From Caenorhabditis elegans (taxonomy: Eukaryota > Nematoda > Chromadorea > Rhabditida > Rhabditidae), in NCBI RefSeq assembly GCF_000002985.6, contig NC_003280.10, positions 12,148,501-12,212,500 of the forward strand: a DNA stretch of 64,000 bases, given 5' to 3'. Of this stretch, positions 53,878 to 64,000 are shown in pieces. Each line of letters opens with the position of its first letter. The first letter of the stretch is position 1. The notes beneath the pieces were generated by a model, which was not told the origin of the DNA, did not search any database, and was given only the letters and a program-made list of their open reading frames with translations. The position numbers and the translations under genes are program-made.

Positions 53878-54808
53878 TTTTCTGGAAATTAAAAAAAAAA
53901 TAAAAAGGGTATTTTAATGACGGAAAAGACAAGCAAAGAAAATATAAAAATTTAATAAGAGTTATCTGAAAAATAATTGTTTTTTTCATAAAACATTCAA
54001 ATTTTTAGGAAAATCGATAAATTTGTAATTTTTTTGTTTCAGTTTTTTTTTCGATTTTTATGACAAATTTTTTTTGACTTTTTCATTTTGATCTACAATT
54101 TTCAATTTTTAATTTTTAATTTATTTCGCGCTTTTCGAGAAAAATGAAAAATTTTCTGTAATTTCTCAATTTTGTGTCATTAAAACTTTTTCTCGTTTTT
54201 TTTTGAAATTTTGAATTTGGCGCACAATGTGTTTTTTTTTTTGGAAAATTTCAAATTGGCGCTAAAAATTTTTTTTTCTGGGAATTTCGAATTTGGCGCC
54301 AAATAAGTTTTTTGGAAATTTCTAATTCGGCGCCAAAATAAAAAAAAAATAATGTTGATTTGGCGGCAAAATTTATTTTTTGGAAATTTTGTATTTGGCG
54401 CCAAAAATTAATTTTTTGGAAAATTTTGAATTTAGCGGTAATTTCTTTTGGAATTTTGAATTTGGCGCCAAAAATTAATTTTTTGGAAATTTTTGAATTT
54501 GGCGTCAAAAAATTTTTTCTGGGAATTTTGAATTTGGCGCCAAAAATTAATTTTTTGGAAATTTTTGAATTTGGCGCCAAATTTGTCTCCCTACACTCTC
54601 TGAACAAATTCCCCCTATAAAAATAGGTTAATCCCAGGAATAGGGGGACCTAAAAGAAGCTCCATGGCAACGAGCCAACTACTGGAGAGCATGAGAGATG
54701 AAGCAGGAGAGGGACACCCACACACACAATCCATAAGACCCCCTCCCGAAAAAATATATATATATATATATTCCTTCTATATTACTACTACTACTTCCTC
54801 CTCACAAA
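53878..54808. promoter_or_regulatory. Divergent intergenic region, TRAPPC5 and aquaporin promoters
   Basis: Low-complexity AT sequence to about 54200, a GGCGCCAAA-type repeat at 54210-54590, then about 215 bases of mixed, C-rich unique sequence (GGGACACCCACACACACAAT, AGACCCCCTCCC) with a (TA)n tract at about 54759-54772 before the aquaporin ATG. The unique block is the likely aquaporin promoter. No TATA box or defined operator is assigned. Confidence 0.5.
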
Positions 54809-57800
54809 ATGGACGATGAATTGGCAAAAAGTGATATCAAACATTCACAGTTCCATAATTTACTCATTCGTCCGAATATCGGAGAATTCCTGGGAGCTGT
54901 TATTTTCTCGTTTTTAGGTAGGAATACATTTAAATGTGGAGTACCGAAATTTGAGACTTTGCTTTTTTAGACCCAAAATGGTTAAAAACTACCAAATTTC
55001 GTAATGAGATGCTCTAAAAACTGTTCAAAAAAAATTTATGGCCGCTCAAAGTTTTGGAAAAAATGATGACTTATTTTTAGCTAAAATCTCAAATTTTGAC
55101 AACTTTTCAGTGTCGCAGCGGTTGGAACTTAATTTTTATTTAATTATTATCCTTTAATACACGTTTTCAAAATTTATTAGGTTTGTCGTTGATTGAGATG
55201 GTTTTTTGGTCGATGCGGGCACAAACTTGTATCATATTTGTGCCCACATCGACCGAAAAAGCATCTCAATCAACGAAATAACACCTAATAAAATGCCATA
55301 ACATGCATTAAAGGATGATAATTAAATAAAAATTAAGTTCCAACCGCTGTGACACTGAAAAGTTGCCAAAATTTGAGATTTTAGCTAAAAATAGGACATT
55401 TTTTTCCAAAACTTTGAGCGGCCATAACTTTTTTTTGAAAAATTTTTAGAACGTCTCACGAAATTTTGTAGTTTTGGACCATTTTAGGACTAAAAAAGCA
55501 AAGTCTCAAATTTCGGTACCCCGCCTTTTCGAGAAAATCAAACTTCGGCATTTTTTTCCAAATTTTTCAATAAACGAAAACTCATTTAAAGGATGACTAA
55601 CAGTTCTGACTATTTTAAACGTATAGACCCAAGATGAGCTCAAATTAACGAATTTCGTAATGAAACTGCTCAAAAATTGTTCATAAATTTTTTATGGCGG
55701 TTCAAAATTTCAAAAAAAAATTACACTGATTTCAGATAAAACCTTGAATTTTAGCCATTTTTCTGTGTCGTATCTGGCTGAAGTTCACTTTTTTAGAATT
55801 ATCATCATTTATTGCATATGTTGGTAGTTTATCTCATTTTAATTCGTTGATTAAGGTACATGTAAAGACGATAGGTAACCAATCCACCTATCGGCTTTAA
55901 ATGTACCTTAATCAACGAAATTAAATGAGATAAACTACCGAAATATGCTATAAAAGATGATATTCCAAAAAAAAGTCAACTTCAGACAGATACGACACAG
56001 AAACATGGGCAAAATTCAAGGTTTTAGCTAAAATCAGTGTAATTTTTTCAAAATTTTGAACCGCCATAAAAAATTTTTGAAAAAATTTGAGCAGTTTCAT
56101 TATGAAATTCGTCCATTTGAGCAAATTTTTTGGTCTATACGTTCAAAATCTTCCAAACCGTTAGTCGCCAAAGTCCAAAATAGTCTGAAATTCAAAAAAA
56201 CCCACAAAGATAATGAAAAAATCGATGGAGTATGAAAAATTCAAATTTTGCTAATTTTCCTTTAACCCTAAAATTAGAACTGGCCAACAACCAATCAGAT
56301 GAAATAGGCGGAGTCCGAATATACGCTGATTGGTGTATTCCGACTCCGCCTTTTGCATCTGATTGGTTGGAGAGTTCTCATTTCAAGGGGGGAAAGGGAA
56401 ATTAGCCAAAATGTGTAAATTGGGGTTTTTAAATTAGGTTTTTTCATTTTTTCTGTGGCATTTTTAAACTTCAGACTAGTTTCAGACTATTTTAAGCATT
56501 TAAAATAAATTTCAGCGTGCTTTGCGGGACAATATCAACGCTCCAATGACCTAGTCTACCCATTTCTCTCGGCATTCTCACTATACATTGCTAGATGTCT
56601 AGTTAGTCATCTTACGCCTGCACATTTAAATCCTGGTGAGCATTTTTTTTTTCGTTAATAGATTAAAAATTGTCCCAAAAACCCCAAATTCCTAATGAGA
56701 CTTGTTTAAAAATTTTAGAACATTTTTTTTAATGGTGGTTCACAATTTCAAAAAAATGTGATTTTTTTTCCAATTTTTTCCAATTTTTTTGAAAATTAAA
56801 AAACCTAATATAAAGGTGGTGTAGTCGAATTTTTTAAATTACTTTATTCGACTCAAAATTGTCTGAAAACACCAAATTTGATAATGAAACTTCTTAAAAA
56901 CTTCTCAAAAAAAAAAGTTATGACAGCTCAAAAAATGGCCTAAAATTAAATAAAATTTGAAGCTTGACAGACTTGTCACGCGGCTGGAAACTAACTTTTT
57001 TAAAATCACCGCCTAATTATGGGTATACAGTTTTCAACTCGATTTTGAGACATTTAAGCCAATAGTTACCAAATTTTACCAAATCTGATAATCCATCGAC
57101 CTTAGATGCACCAACATCGAGTTGAAAACGCAAGATAATTACATTATATACTCAAAATTTGACAGTGATTTCAAAAAATTTAGTTTCCAGCCGCTGACAA
57201 GTCGGGCAAATTTCAAATTTTAACTAATTTTGGGCCATTTTTTGAGCTGTCATACCTTTTTTTTAGAAGTTTTCAAGAAATTTCTTCATGAAATTCGGTG
57301 TTTTTAGACAATTTTGAGTCTAAGAAAGCAATAAAAAATATTCGACTACACCGCCTTCAAACTACCCAAAATGGTATGGAGTATAACACTATAATAGTAT
57401 CAAAAAATATGATTCCCAATAAAAATTAAGGAAATTTTCAGCAATATCGCTACTTCAATGGTTACGAAACGAGATTCCATTAGTGTTACTAATAACATTC
57501 TGTTTCGTTCAACTCATTGGATTCCTATTCGGTGTTACTCTATTTCGAGCATTGGTTACACAAACTGAATTCAACGACTATATAGTTATGTACGAGATTG
57601 TCGCCGTCGATGGAACTAGGAAAATCAATAGGTTACAGGTATTTGAAAATGAAGCAGCAGTGTTTATTGCGGCTCAAAATTTCCAAAAAAAAAAAGGTCT
57701 AATTTTAGCTGAAATCTGCAATTTAGGTCATTTTTCCGTGTCGCCGAGGTCGGAAGTTGATATGCAATAAAGGTTGATAATTGTTAAAAAGCCAACTTCC

Positions 57801-60596
57801 GACCTCAGCGACACGGAAAAATGACCTAAATTGGAGATTTCAGCAAAAATTAGGCAATTTTTTCAGAATTTTGAACGGCAATAAAATCGAACGCCGTTTT
57901 TTATAACTAAATGCGAATTTAGGCATTCCTATTGGAAGTGGTATTATCTATGATATTCTTCATGGCAAATGCACTGGAAGACCGTCAGGAGCCTACTGTA
58001 GCCGCTACATGGGTTAGTTGAATTGAGTACTGCCGTTTTTCCAATTCTCGGCAAATTCGGCAAACCGGCAATTTGCCGATTTGCCGGAAAAACGACAAAC
58101 GTTAGGTTTGCACACTTTCTGGAAACTTCAGAATTTCAATTTTTTGCCGGAAAAAATGAAATTGCCGGAATTGAAAATTTCCGGCAAATTCGTCAAACCG
58201 TCAAATGGAAATTTCTGACTAATCAGCAATTTGCCGAAAATGAAAATTTCCGGAAAATTCGGCATATCGGCAATTTTCCAAAAATAACAATTTCCTGCAA
58301 ATCCGGGAAACTGACAAATTGGCAAAAATGGAATTTTCCGGCAAATTTGGTAATTTGGCCAATGGGCAAATTTCCGTCAAATTCGGCGAATTCGGCAAAC
58401 CGGCAATCTGCCGAAAAAGAAAACTTCCAGCAAATTCGGCAAACCGGAAATTTATCAAAAATGCAAATTTCCGGCAAATTCGGCAAACCAGCAATTTGCC
58501 GAAAATGAAAATTTTCAGCAAATCCGGGAAACCGGCGATTTGCTGAAAAATGCAAAATTTCGGCAAACGGAAAATCGCCAAAAATGAAAATTTTCGGCAA
58601 ATCGGCAATTTGCCAAATATGAAAGTTTCCGGCAAATTCGGCAAGTCGGCAAATTGCCGAAAATGAACATTTCCAGCAAAACGGCAATTTGCCGAAAATG
58701 AAAATTTCCGGAAAATTCGGCATATCGGCAATTTTCCAAAAATAGCAATTTCCTGCAAATCCGGGAAACTGACAAATTGGCAAAAATGGAATGGGCAAAT
58801 TTCCGTCAAATTCGGCAAACCGGCAATCTGCCGAAAAAGAAAACTTCCAGCAAATTCGGCAAACCGGCAATTTATCAAAAATGCAAATTTCCGGCAAATT
58901 CGGCAAACCAGCAATTTGCCGAAAATGAAAATTTCCAGCAAATTCGGGAAACCGGCGATTTGCTGAAAAATGAAAATTTTCGGCAAATCGGCAATTTGCC
59001 AAATATGAAAGTTTCCGGCAAATTCGGCAAACCGACAATTTGCCGAAAATCAAAATTTCCGGCAAATCGGCAAATTGCCGAAAATGATCATTTCCAGCAA
59101 AACGGCAATTTGCCAAAAATGAAAATTTCCGGCAAATTCGGCAAACTGCCGGAATTGAAAATTTCCGGCAAACGTGTAATTTACCAAAAAATGAACATTT
59201 CCGGCAAAACCGGCAATTTTTGCCGATTTGCCGAATTTTCAAAATATTTCCAGGGATTCATCCAATTCGTATCGTACCCCCTCTATGGCTTCACTTCAAA
59301 TATTTCCTTGCTTCTGGTCACATCAACAGTATCCTACATCTTTTCCCCGTTAACAACTCCATCATTTTTACTACTGTATCTCAATGTATTCGCATCATTG
59401 CTCGCCGTTATGCTTGCCTGGTGTATTGATATGTACGAAAAATTTACGAAAAAAACTGAAATTTTACGAAAAATCACATTTATTCAATTGTTTCCGATTT
59501 TTTCACTTTTTAGCGTGATTTTTTGAAACTTTCCCAAAAAATTTCCAGTCAAAAGTAATTTTTTCCAGAATTTTTAAGAAAAAAACGTTTTTTTTTTTCG
59601 ATTTTTTACCGGTAAAATGCGTGTATTGTGTATTTTTTTATATGTAAGTTGGGAGTGTTTTTTTTCGCGAAAAAACTGAAATTTTACGAAAAATCGAATT
59701 TTTTGAGTATTTTTTTCACTTTTAAGCTCGATTTTATGGAACTTTTCAAGAATTTCCCCACAAAATTAGATTATTTTTCCAGAATTTTAAAGAAAAAACG
59801 TATTTTCCAACAAAAAAAAGTTTTTTTTTCTCATTTTCTACCGGTAAAATGCGTGTATTCATATTTAAAGGGTTTTTTTTAACGAAAAAAACTGAAAATT
59901 TTCAAAATTTGGAATTTTTTTTTGAATTTTTTTTTGAAAAAATAACTGTTTTTTTTTACCTTTTTAGCTTGTTTTTATGGAAATTCTCAAGAATTTCTTG
60001 TAGATTTTTTAAAAATAATTTTTTCCGGAAAAATTCGAAAATCCGATTTTTCTTAACTCAATTTTCACTTTTTTGCCAAAAATTGTTCCAAAATCGTTTT
60101 TTTTTTTTTTGGAATTTTCTGAATATTTTCAGTGAATCTTTGAACTTCTGTGCATTTTATAGGTACAAAATCGAAAAAAAAACGTATTTTCCAAAAAAAA
60201 ATTTTTTTTTTCGATTTTCTACCTGAAAAATGCACAGAAATTCAAAGATTTACTGAAAATATTCAGAAAATTCTTTAAAAAATCAATTTTTTTCGAGAAA
60301 AATTCAAAAATTTACTTTAAATATCGATTTTTGAACAATTTAGCGGCAAAATTGAAATTTCGATACTTTTTTCGAAAAACTCATTTTTTGGACCAAAAAA
60401 CTTGAAATTTTTGAGAAAAAACGATGATTTATCCCGAAAATTACAGCTTTTCGGGATGAAGCTCGATTTTTTGAGAAAAATCGGTGAAATTATCGATTTT
60501 TAATTCAAAAAAAAATTAGATTTTTAATATAAAAAATCGCTGAAAATTCCTTTTTTCAGAATATCTCGTCCGAGCCCTGCAGCTATTGGAGAATAA
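54809..60596 (+). CDS. aqp-12: Divergent aquaporin-like channel, probably AQP-12
   Basis: Exons 54809-54917, 56516-56635, 57442-57638, 57923-58012, 59254-59432 and 60560-60596 (TAA) give about 243 residues. Six hydrophobic segments fit a MIP fold (EFLGAVIFSFLACFAG, FLSAFSLYIARCLV, PLVLLITFCFVQLIGFLFG, FLLEVVLSMIFFMA, NISLLLVTSTVSYIF and FLLLYLNVFASLLAVMLAW). The first pore motif is intact (AHLNPAIS, NPA at 75-77). I see no second NPA in the expected loop after segment 5, as in the unorthodox AQP11/12-like group. An unspliced reading of exon 5 ends at 59526 instead; I prefer the sixth exon (ISRPSPAAIGE) because it keeps phase and AATAAA follows at 60644. Transport of water or small solutes is a family inference. 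The aqp-12 name is from memory of this region. Confidence 0.75.
54938..55526. repeat. Long palindrome A in aquaporin intron 1
   Basis: The left arm starts GAGTACCGAAATTTGAGACT. The right arm ends AGTCTCAAATTTCGGTACCC. The inner pair includes TGTCGCAGCGGTTGGAACTT and AAGTTCCAACCGCTGTGACA. Confidence 0.9.
55595..56170. repeat. Long palindrome B in aquaporin intron 1
   Basis: Left ACTATTTTAAACGTATAGAC; right GGTCTATACGTTCAAAATCT. Inner pair TGTCGTATCTGGCTGAAGTT and AACTTCAGACAGATACGACA. Same plan as palindrome A with diverged sequence. Confidence 0.9.
56268..56395. repeat. Short palindrome in aquaporin intron 1
   Basis: Left AACCAATCAGATGAAATAGG with CGGAGTCCGAATATACG; right CGACTCCGCCTTTTGCATCT with GATTGGTTGGAG. 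A compact hairpin unrelated to palindromes A and B. Confidence 0.85.
56655..57360. repeat. Long palindrome C in aquaporin intron 2
   Basis: Arms with AAAATTGTCTGAAAACACCA against GGTGTTTTTAGACAATTTTG, and the inner pair GACTTGTCACGCGGCTGGAA against TTCCAGCCGCTGACAAGTCG. Same plan as A and B. Confidence 0.85.
57645..57890. repeat. Palindrome D in aquaporin intron 3
   Basis: Arms with CCGTGTCGCCGAGGTCGGAA and TTCCGACCTCAGCGACACGG around a short loop. It fills almost the whole 284-base intron and starts within a few bases of the donor at 57638. Confidence 0.9.
58050..59235. repeat. TTTGCCGA-type repeat in aquaporin intron 4
   Basis: About 1.2 kb of CGGCAAATTCGGCAAACCGG and CAATTTGCCGAAAATGAAAA units. 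A block near 58225-58550 recurs as a long near-copy at about 58695-58970, so part is a segmental duplication inside the array. Frames on - are open for 255 and 339 codons of repetitive peptide; I treat these as non-coding because no start context, splice use or known domain supports them. Confidence 0.9.
59433..60559. other. Aquaporin intron 5
   Basis: Low complexity, with a duplicated block: CTACCGGTAAAATGCGTGTA occurs at about 59838 and, as a close variant, near 59606, each preceded by AAAGAAAAAACG-like sequence. A hairpin pair follows near 60120-60265 (GAATATTTTCAGTGAATCTT and AAGATTTACTGAAAATATTC). No gene. Confidence 0.55.
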
Positions 60597-60643
60597 TTTT
60601 CAGTTTCTTTTTTTTCAAATTTTCAAATTTTCAAAACAATTAA

Positions 60644-60649
60644 AATAAA
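60644..60649 (+). terminator. Polyadenylation signal of the aquaporin gene
   Basis: AATAAA 48 bases after the TAA of the proposed sixth exon; it supports that exon over an unspliced end at 59526. Confidence 0.6.
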
Positions 60650-61187
60650 TGAAGTGATATTAAAAACAGGCCTGTTTCTATCAAAAAAAAATCTGAACAA
60701 CATTTTCTTCCAATTTGAACCGCAAGAAAACGTTTATTAAATTGGATATATGTGTGTGTGTATGTCGAAAAGGTGAACATCACACACACACACATTTTTC
60801 AATGGGGTGGAGAAAAAGGGAAAACTAGGTGTGTGTTTTTGATGATATAAGCACAACAGAAAGCGAGAAAAAAAAGATTCTCAGGACGAGTGGGGGGTAC
60901 TGTAGGTTGCTCCCCAGATAGGAAAATTGGAAGAAAAAATAACAAAAAAAATAAGAAACTTTTTTAGCCAGAAATATATATGTGCTCGGGTGGTGGGAAA
61001 AAAATGATGACATTGAGAGGGGATCAAAGGGGGATCAAGAAAATATGGAAAAAATAATTGATTTTTTTTCTCATTTTTCAGAAAGGGGCAGGGGAAATAT
61101 GAGTGTGAATGAAAAGAAAACACAAATAGAATATTAATATTCTCAGATAATGTGATACTACTTGGTGGTTGGGGGAGAAGAAATCAT
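60650..61187. other. Convergent spacer, aquaporin to last gene
   Basis: 3' UTR sequence of both genes, with a TG/CA hairpin (TATGTGTGTGTGTATG and CATCACACACACACAC) at about 60750-60795. No coding region supported. Confidence 0.5.
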
Positions 61188-64000
61188 CTACATTCCATTG
61201 TCAAAGAAGGAATGCGGCTGGAACATATTGTGATTATGTTGCTGCTGTTGCTGAGGAGCCTGACCACCGCGGAGCTGTTGCTGTTGAGTTGGTGGATTGT
61301 GCCATGGAGATTGTTGTCCCATTGAGAAACCTGGAGGACCTTATCGACGGTTATTATGGTTGATGAGTTATGATATTTTTAGTTTTTTTTTTTGTGGGAA
61401 AAATCATGAAAAAATCGATTTTTCGCTGAAAATTGAAAATTCTTGGAAAACACGTGAACTTGGGCGCGAAAAATTGACATTTTCGCAGTTAGAAAATTAA
61501 AAATTCTGTTTTATTCCAATTTCGGCACATTTTGCGGCAATTTTTCAAGTTTCAAGCGCAGAGTGTCTTGGAGCTTGAAATATTGCTTTTTCGTGAGGAA
61601 ATGATCTACGGAATACGAAAATGACGGAAATTTCCAGAAATTATTGATTTTTACGGGCCAAAAATCCCGAAAAACTGGAAAAAAAACTTTTTTCAGGATT
61701 TGCAGAAAATATAAAGTTTTCAAATTTTCATTTCTATAGATTCGAAAGCGTTTATATATATATTTTTAATGACAAATTGTTCAAATTTCAATAAATATTA
61801 GATTTTTCGTTGGGAAATGATCTACGGAATACTAAAATTGCCGAAATATATGATTTTTTCGGGCCAAAAAATTACGAAAAACAGGCAAAAACAAATTTTC
61901 CCGCAATTTTCCATTTCCTGTTTTTTTTCGCAGAAAAAACCTCGTTTTTTGTGATTTATAGAGAAAATAGTCGTAAAAATGTGAAAATTTGAATTTTAAC
62001 GATGAAATTCAATTTTTCGAACTTTATAGCGTAATTTTGCATGTACAATTTCAAGAATCGATAATCTAGGCCAGAAAATATCAAATTTTTGCGGATTTTT
62101 CTCTAAAAATTACCAATAACCATAATAACCAAGAATGATGAAGAATAGCATTTCTTAAATAATTTCTGGCGAAACCATTCCTCAAAAAAGCCATTTTATG
62201 GTGAAATATCTTTTTAAAACGCGAAAAAGCGTTTTTTTTTTCGAGTAAAATCATGTTTTTCAAGAATTTTGAATTTCCTCGTATTTTTCTCCAAATATAG
62301 CCAAATTTTTACCTTGACTACTAGCCAAGTCTCCAGCTCCATTGTGCTGAGGAGCCATCATACGATTCGGATAATCTTGTTGAGAAGAGTTCTGTTGCTG
62401 CTGTTGCATTCCAGGCGCCGCATTCCACAAATCTCCATATCCACGTTGCATTCGACTTGTCTGATGATGATGGTGCATTTGATTCTGCTGTTGATGTTGT
62501 TGCTGATAAGTCGCCTGGCTCATTGACATTGAAGCCTGTTGCTGCTGTTGCTGCTGAGGTTGAGATTGACTTGATTGTGAACGAAGATATGATGGTTGTG
62601 GTGGAGCTTGTTGCTGCTGTTGCTGTGGAGCACCAGTTGAGCTCAATCCACTTGCCATTGAGTTTTGAGAGCCCTGAAGATACTTGGAAAACGTTTAGTA
62701 TTGATTTTTGAGGAAAAATCTGAATTTTTAGTTTAATTTAGTTAGGATTTTTGAAAAATTCATGATTTTTTGTGTAAAACTGAAAATTTTCGGAGAAATT
62801 TGACTCAAAACTGTCAAATTTTCAGCAGCAAAAATAAGCAAAACATTTCAGCCAAAATCGGTAAAATACTTGATTTTTGAGTTTTTATAAATGTTTCTCG
62901 AACATTTTAAATTAGGAAATTTTGATTTTTAACGCAAAAAATTAAAATTTGTAGTTTTTTAGTGAGTTTCTGATGAAAATTGCTCATCTTTCCGATTTTT
63001 CCAGTGTAAATTGAATTTTTGAACATTTTCAGTTAGAAAATTTGATTTTTAGAGTTAAAAATTAGAAGTTTTTGTAATTTTCAGTGAAAATTGATTATAT
63101 CGAGTTAAAATAGGCAATTTTGCGACTTTTTCGTTAAAAATCGTATTTTTCTAGTTCTTTTAGCTTAAAAATTGTGATTTTCGGGGAAAAAAGGCTAGAG
63201 AATGAAAAATTGTTAATTTTCACTCAAAAATTACCAAATTTTCATAATTTTTAGGGAATTTAACGTGTTTTTGGAAAAAAACTTCTTACCCTCAAAAAGT
63301 CAGAACCAAGACTTCCATTTCCATTTCCATTCGCCGCCCAAATATCCTTCTGGAACGAATCCATCGACGAATTAAACTCATTTGACGATGGTGGACGAAG
63401 ATCTCCGAGATTCCCAATCGTATTCCACGACCACAGTGATGACGGAGCATCCGATCCACCAGGCTTCATTGCCGTCGGCGGAGATGGTCCACGTGGAACA
63501 CGAGCACGCGATGGAGCAGCTGCAGCAGCCGGAGCTTCAGCGGCAACCGGCACCTGACGAGCTCCTCCAATCGGATTTCTCTGTTGTCCAATGACACCGG
63601 CCGGCGGTGGTGGTGGAAGGATCGGCGGTGGAATGACAGATGGTGATGGGGCGACGACTTGAACTGGTGGAGGCTTCACAAGGTTCGGAAGTGGATCAGC
63701 AGATGGAAGTTTGATGTCAAGAGTCTGTGACATTGTCTTAACACCGTTCTTGATCTGTTCGATTGCGTGGTCGTACTCGGCTTTCACCGATTTGATCTGA
63801 GCATCACATTTGTCAAGAGCAGCCTTCCATTCGCCTAGGGACTTGCGCATGACGTCACGGTCGCTGGCTTGGCGGACTCTGGAAAGAAAAAAAGCATTAT
63901 TTAAGTGTTTTTGTTAAGAAAATCGGTTCAAATCAAAATTTTTACAAATTCTAAGATAATGGTGTCCAGAAAATTGTTTTTTGTTGAAAAATTGGTTTAA
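61188..64000 (-). CDS. Coiled-coil, Pro-rich and Gln-rich protein, C-terminal part
   Basis: Minus-strand exons 63290-63878, 62313-62673 and 61188-61330 (TAG) are in phase; the 5' part lies beyond the window. The first visible exon starts with a likely coiled coil (EWKAALDKCDAQIKSVKAEY, about 50 residues), then a Pro/Ala-rich stretch (SVIPPPILPPPPPAGVIGQ) and a Trp-containing segment (SSLWSWNTIGNLGDL). The second exon is dominated by poly-Gln and Gln/Ser (APQQQQQQAPPQPSYLRSQ), with a His run (MHHHHQ). The last exon is Gln-rich and ends FQPHSFFDNGM. Such tails are typical of RNA-granule or transcription cofactors, but I do not recognise the protein. The Gln tracts are interrupted by CAG/CAA mixtures. 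Minus-strand splice sites are consensus except the last acceptor (CTCCAG), which is chosen because it keeps phase. Confidence 0.75.
61331..62312. other. Penultimate intron of the coiled-coil/Gln-rich gene
   Basis: AT-rich, with a direct duplication: GGGAAATGATCTACGGAATA near 61810 and GAGGAAATGATCTACGGAAT near 61595, each followed by ACGAAAATG- or ACTAAAATTG-like sequence and a GGGCCAAAAA block. No gene seen. Confidence 0.5.
62674..63289. other. Intron of the coiled-coil/Gln-rich gene
   Basis: AT-rich, with loosely repeated GATTTTTGAG and AAAATTG phrases. No feature found. Confidence 0.5.

Noticed and set aside
58223..59242. Open frames of 339 and 255 codons on - across the TTTGCCGA repeat
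   Set aside because: The frames are translated repeat unit with no domain, splice support or start context, and sit in an aquaporin intron.
61169..62711. + strand frames opposite the Gln-rich exons
   Set aside because: They reflect CAG/CAA repeats read on the other strand. The minus exons keep phase across three consensus-like junctions.

Overview
The window looks like nematode nuclear DNA, and I read it as Caenorhabditis elegans or a very close relative. Introns have GTRAGT-like donors and TTTCAG acceptors, several start codons follow a splice-acceptor-like TTTCAG directly (trans-splicing), introns are AT-rich and full of short palindromic elements, there is a degenerate TTAGGC (worm telomere unit) tract, and the protein families are worm families. 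From memory, the combination of a long cuticle collagen, a mitochondrial DNA polymerase gamma and a divergent aquaporin matches the Y57A10A region of C. elegans chromosome II (rol-1, polg-1, aqp-12). That placement is recall, not a search.

Region 1 (1-22.1 kb, all on +) is a head-to-tail array of seven paralogous genes. Each has one to three copies of a three-exon module that I read as the nematode SPK domain, then an acidic, Ser/Asp-rich linker with KRAR-like basic patches, then a conserved C-terminal domain that is itself an internal duplication. Copy number varies (one SPK module in gene 2, two in genes 3, 4, 5 and 7, three in gene 6). Genes 2 and 3 share a one-base frameshift, gene 5 has three frameshifts, and neighbouring genes share nearly identical segments in a mosaic pattern. 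This points to active duplication and gene conversion.

Region 2 (22.1-28.6 kb) holds about 1 kb of minisatellite and the collagen gene rol-1 (+, five exons, about 458 residues), followed by a GC-rich repeated motif where it converges with the next gene.

Region 3 (28.6-53.9 kb) has, on -, a MUT-7/EXD3-like 3'-5' exonuclease (eight exons, about 710 residues), the mitochondrial DNA polymerase gamma catalytic subunit (ten exons, about 1072 residues) and TRAPP subunit 5 (three exons, about 185 residues). A small + strand gene with a LITAF-like CxxC-hydrophobic-CxxC C-terminus lies between the exonuclease and the polymerase. The polymerase introns each carry a different tandem or low-complexity repeat.

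Region 4 (53.9-64 kb) has a divergent aquaporin-like gene (+, six exons) whose introns hold a series of related long palindromes and a large TTTGCCGA-type repeat, and the 3' part of a - strand gene encoding a coiled-coil, Pro-rich and Gln-rich protein that runs off the window.

I saw no convincing tRNA, rRNA or CRISPR. All exon models are hand-built from splice signals, phase and paralogue comparison.
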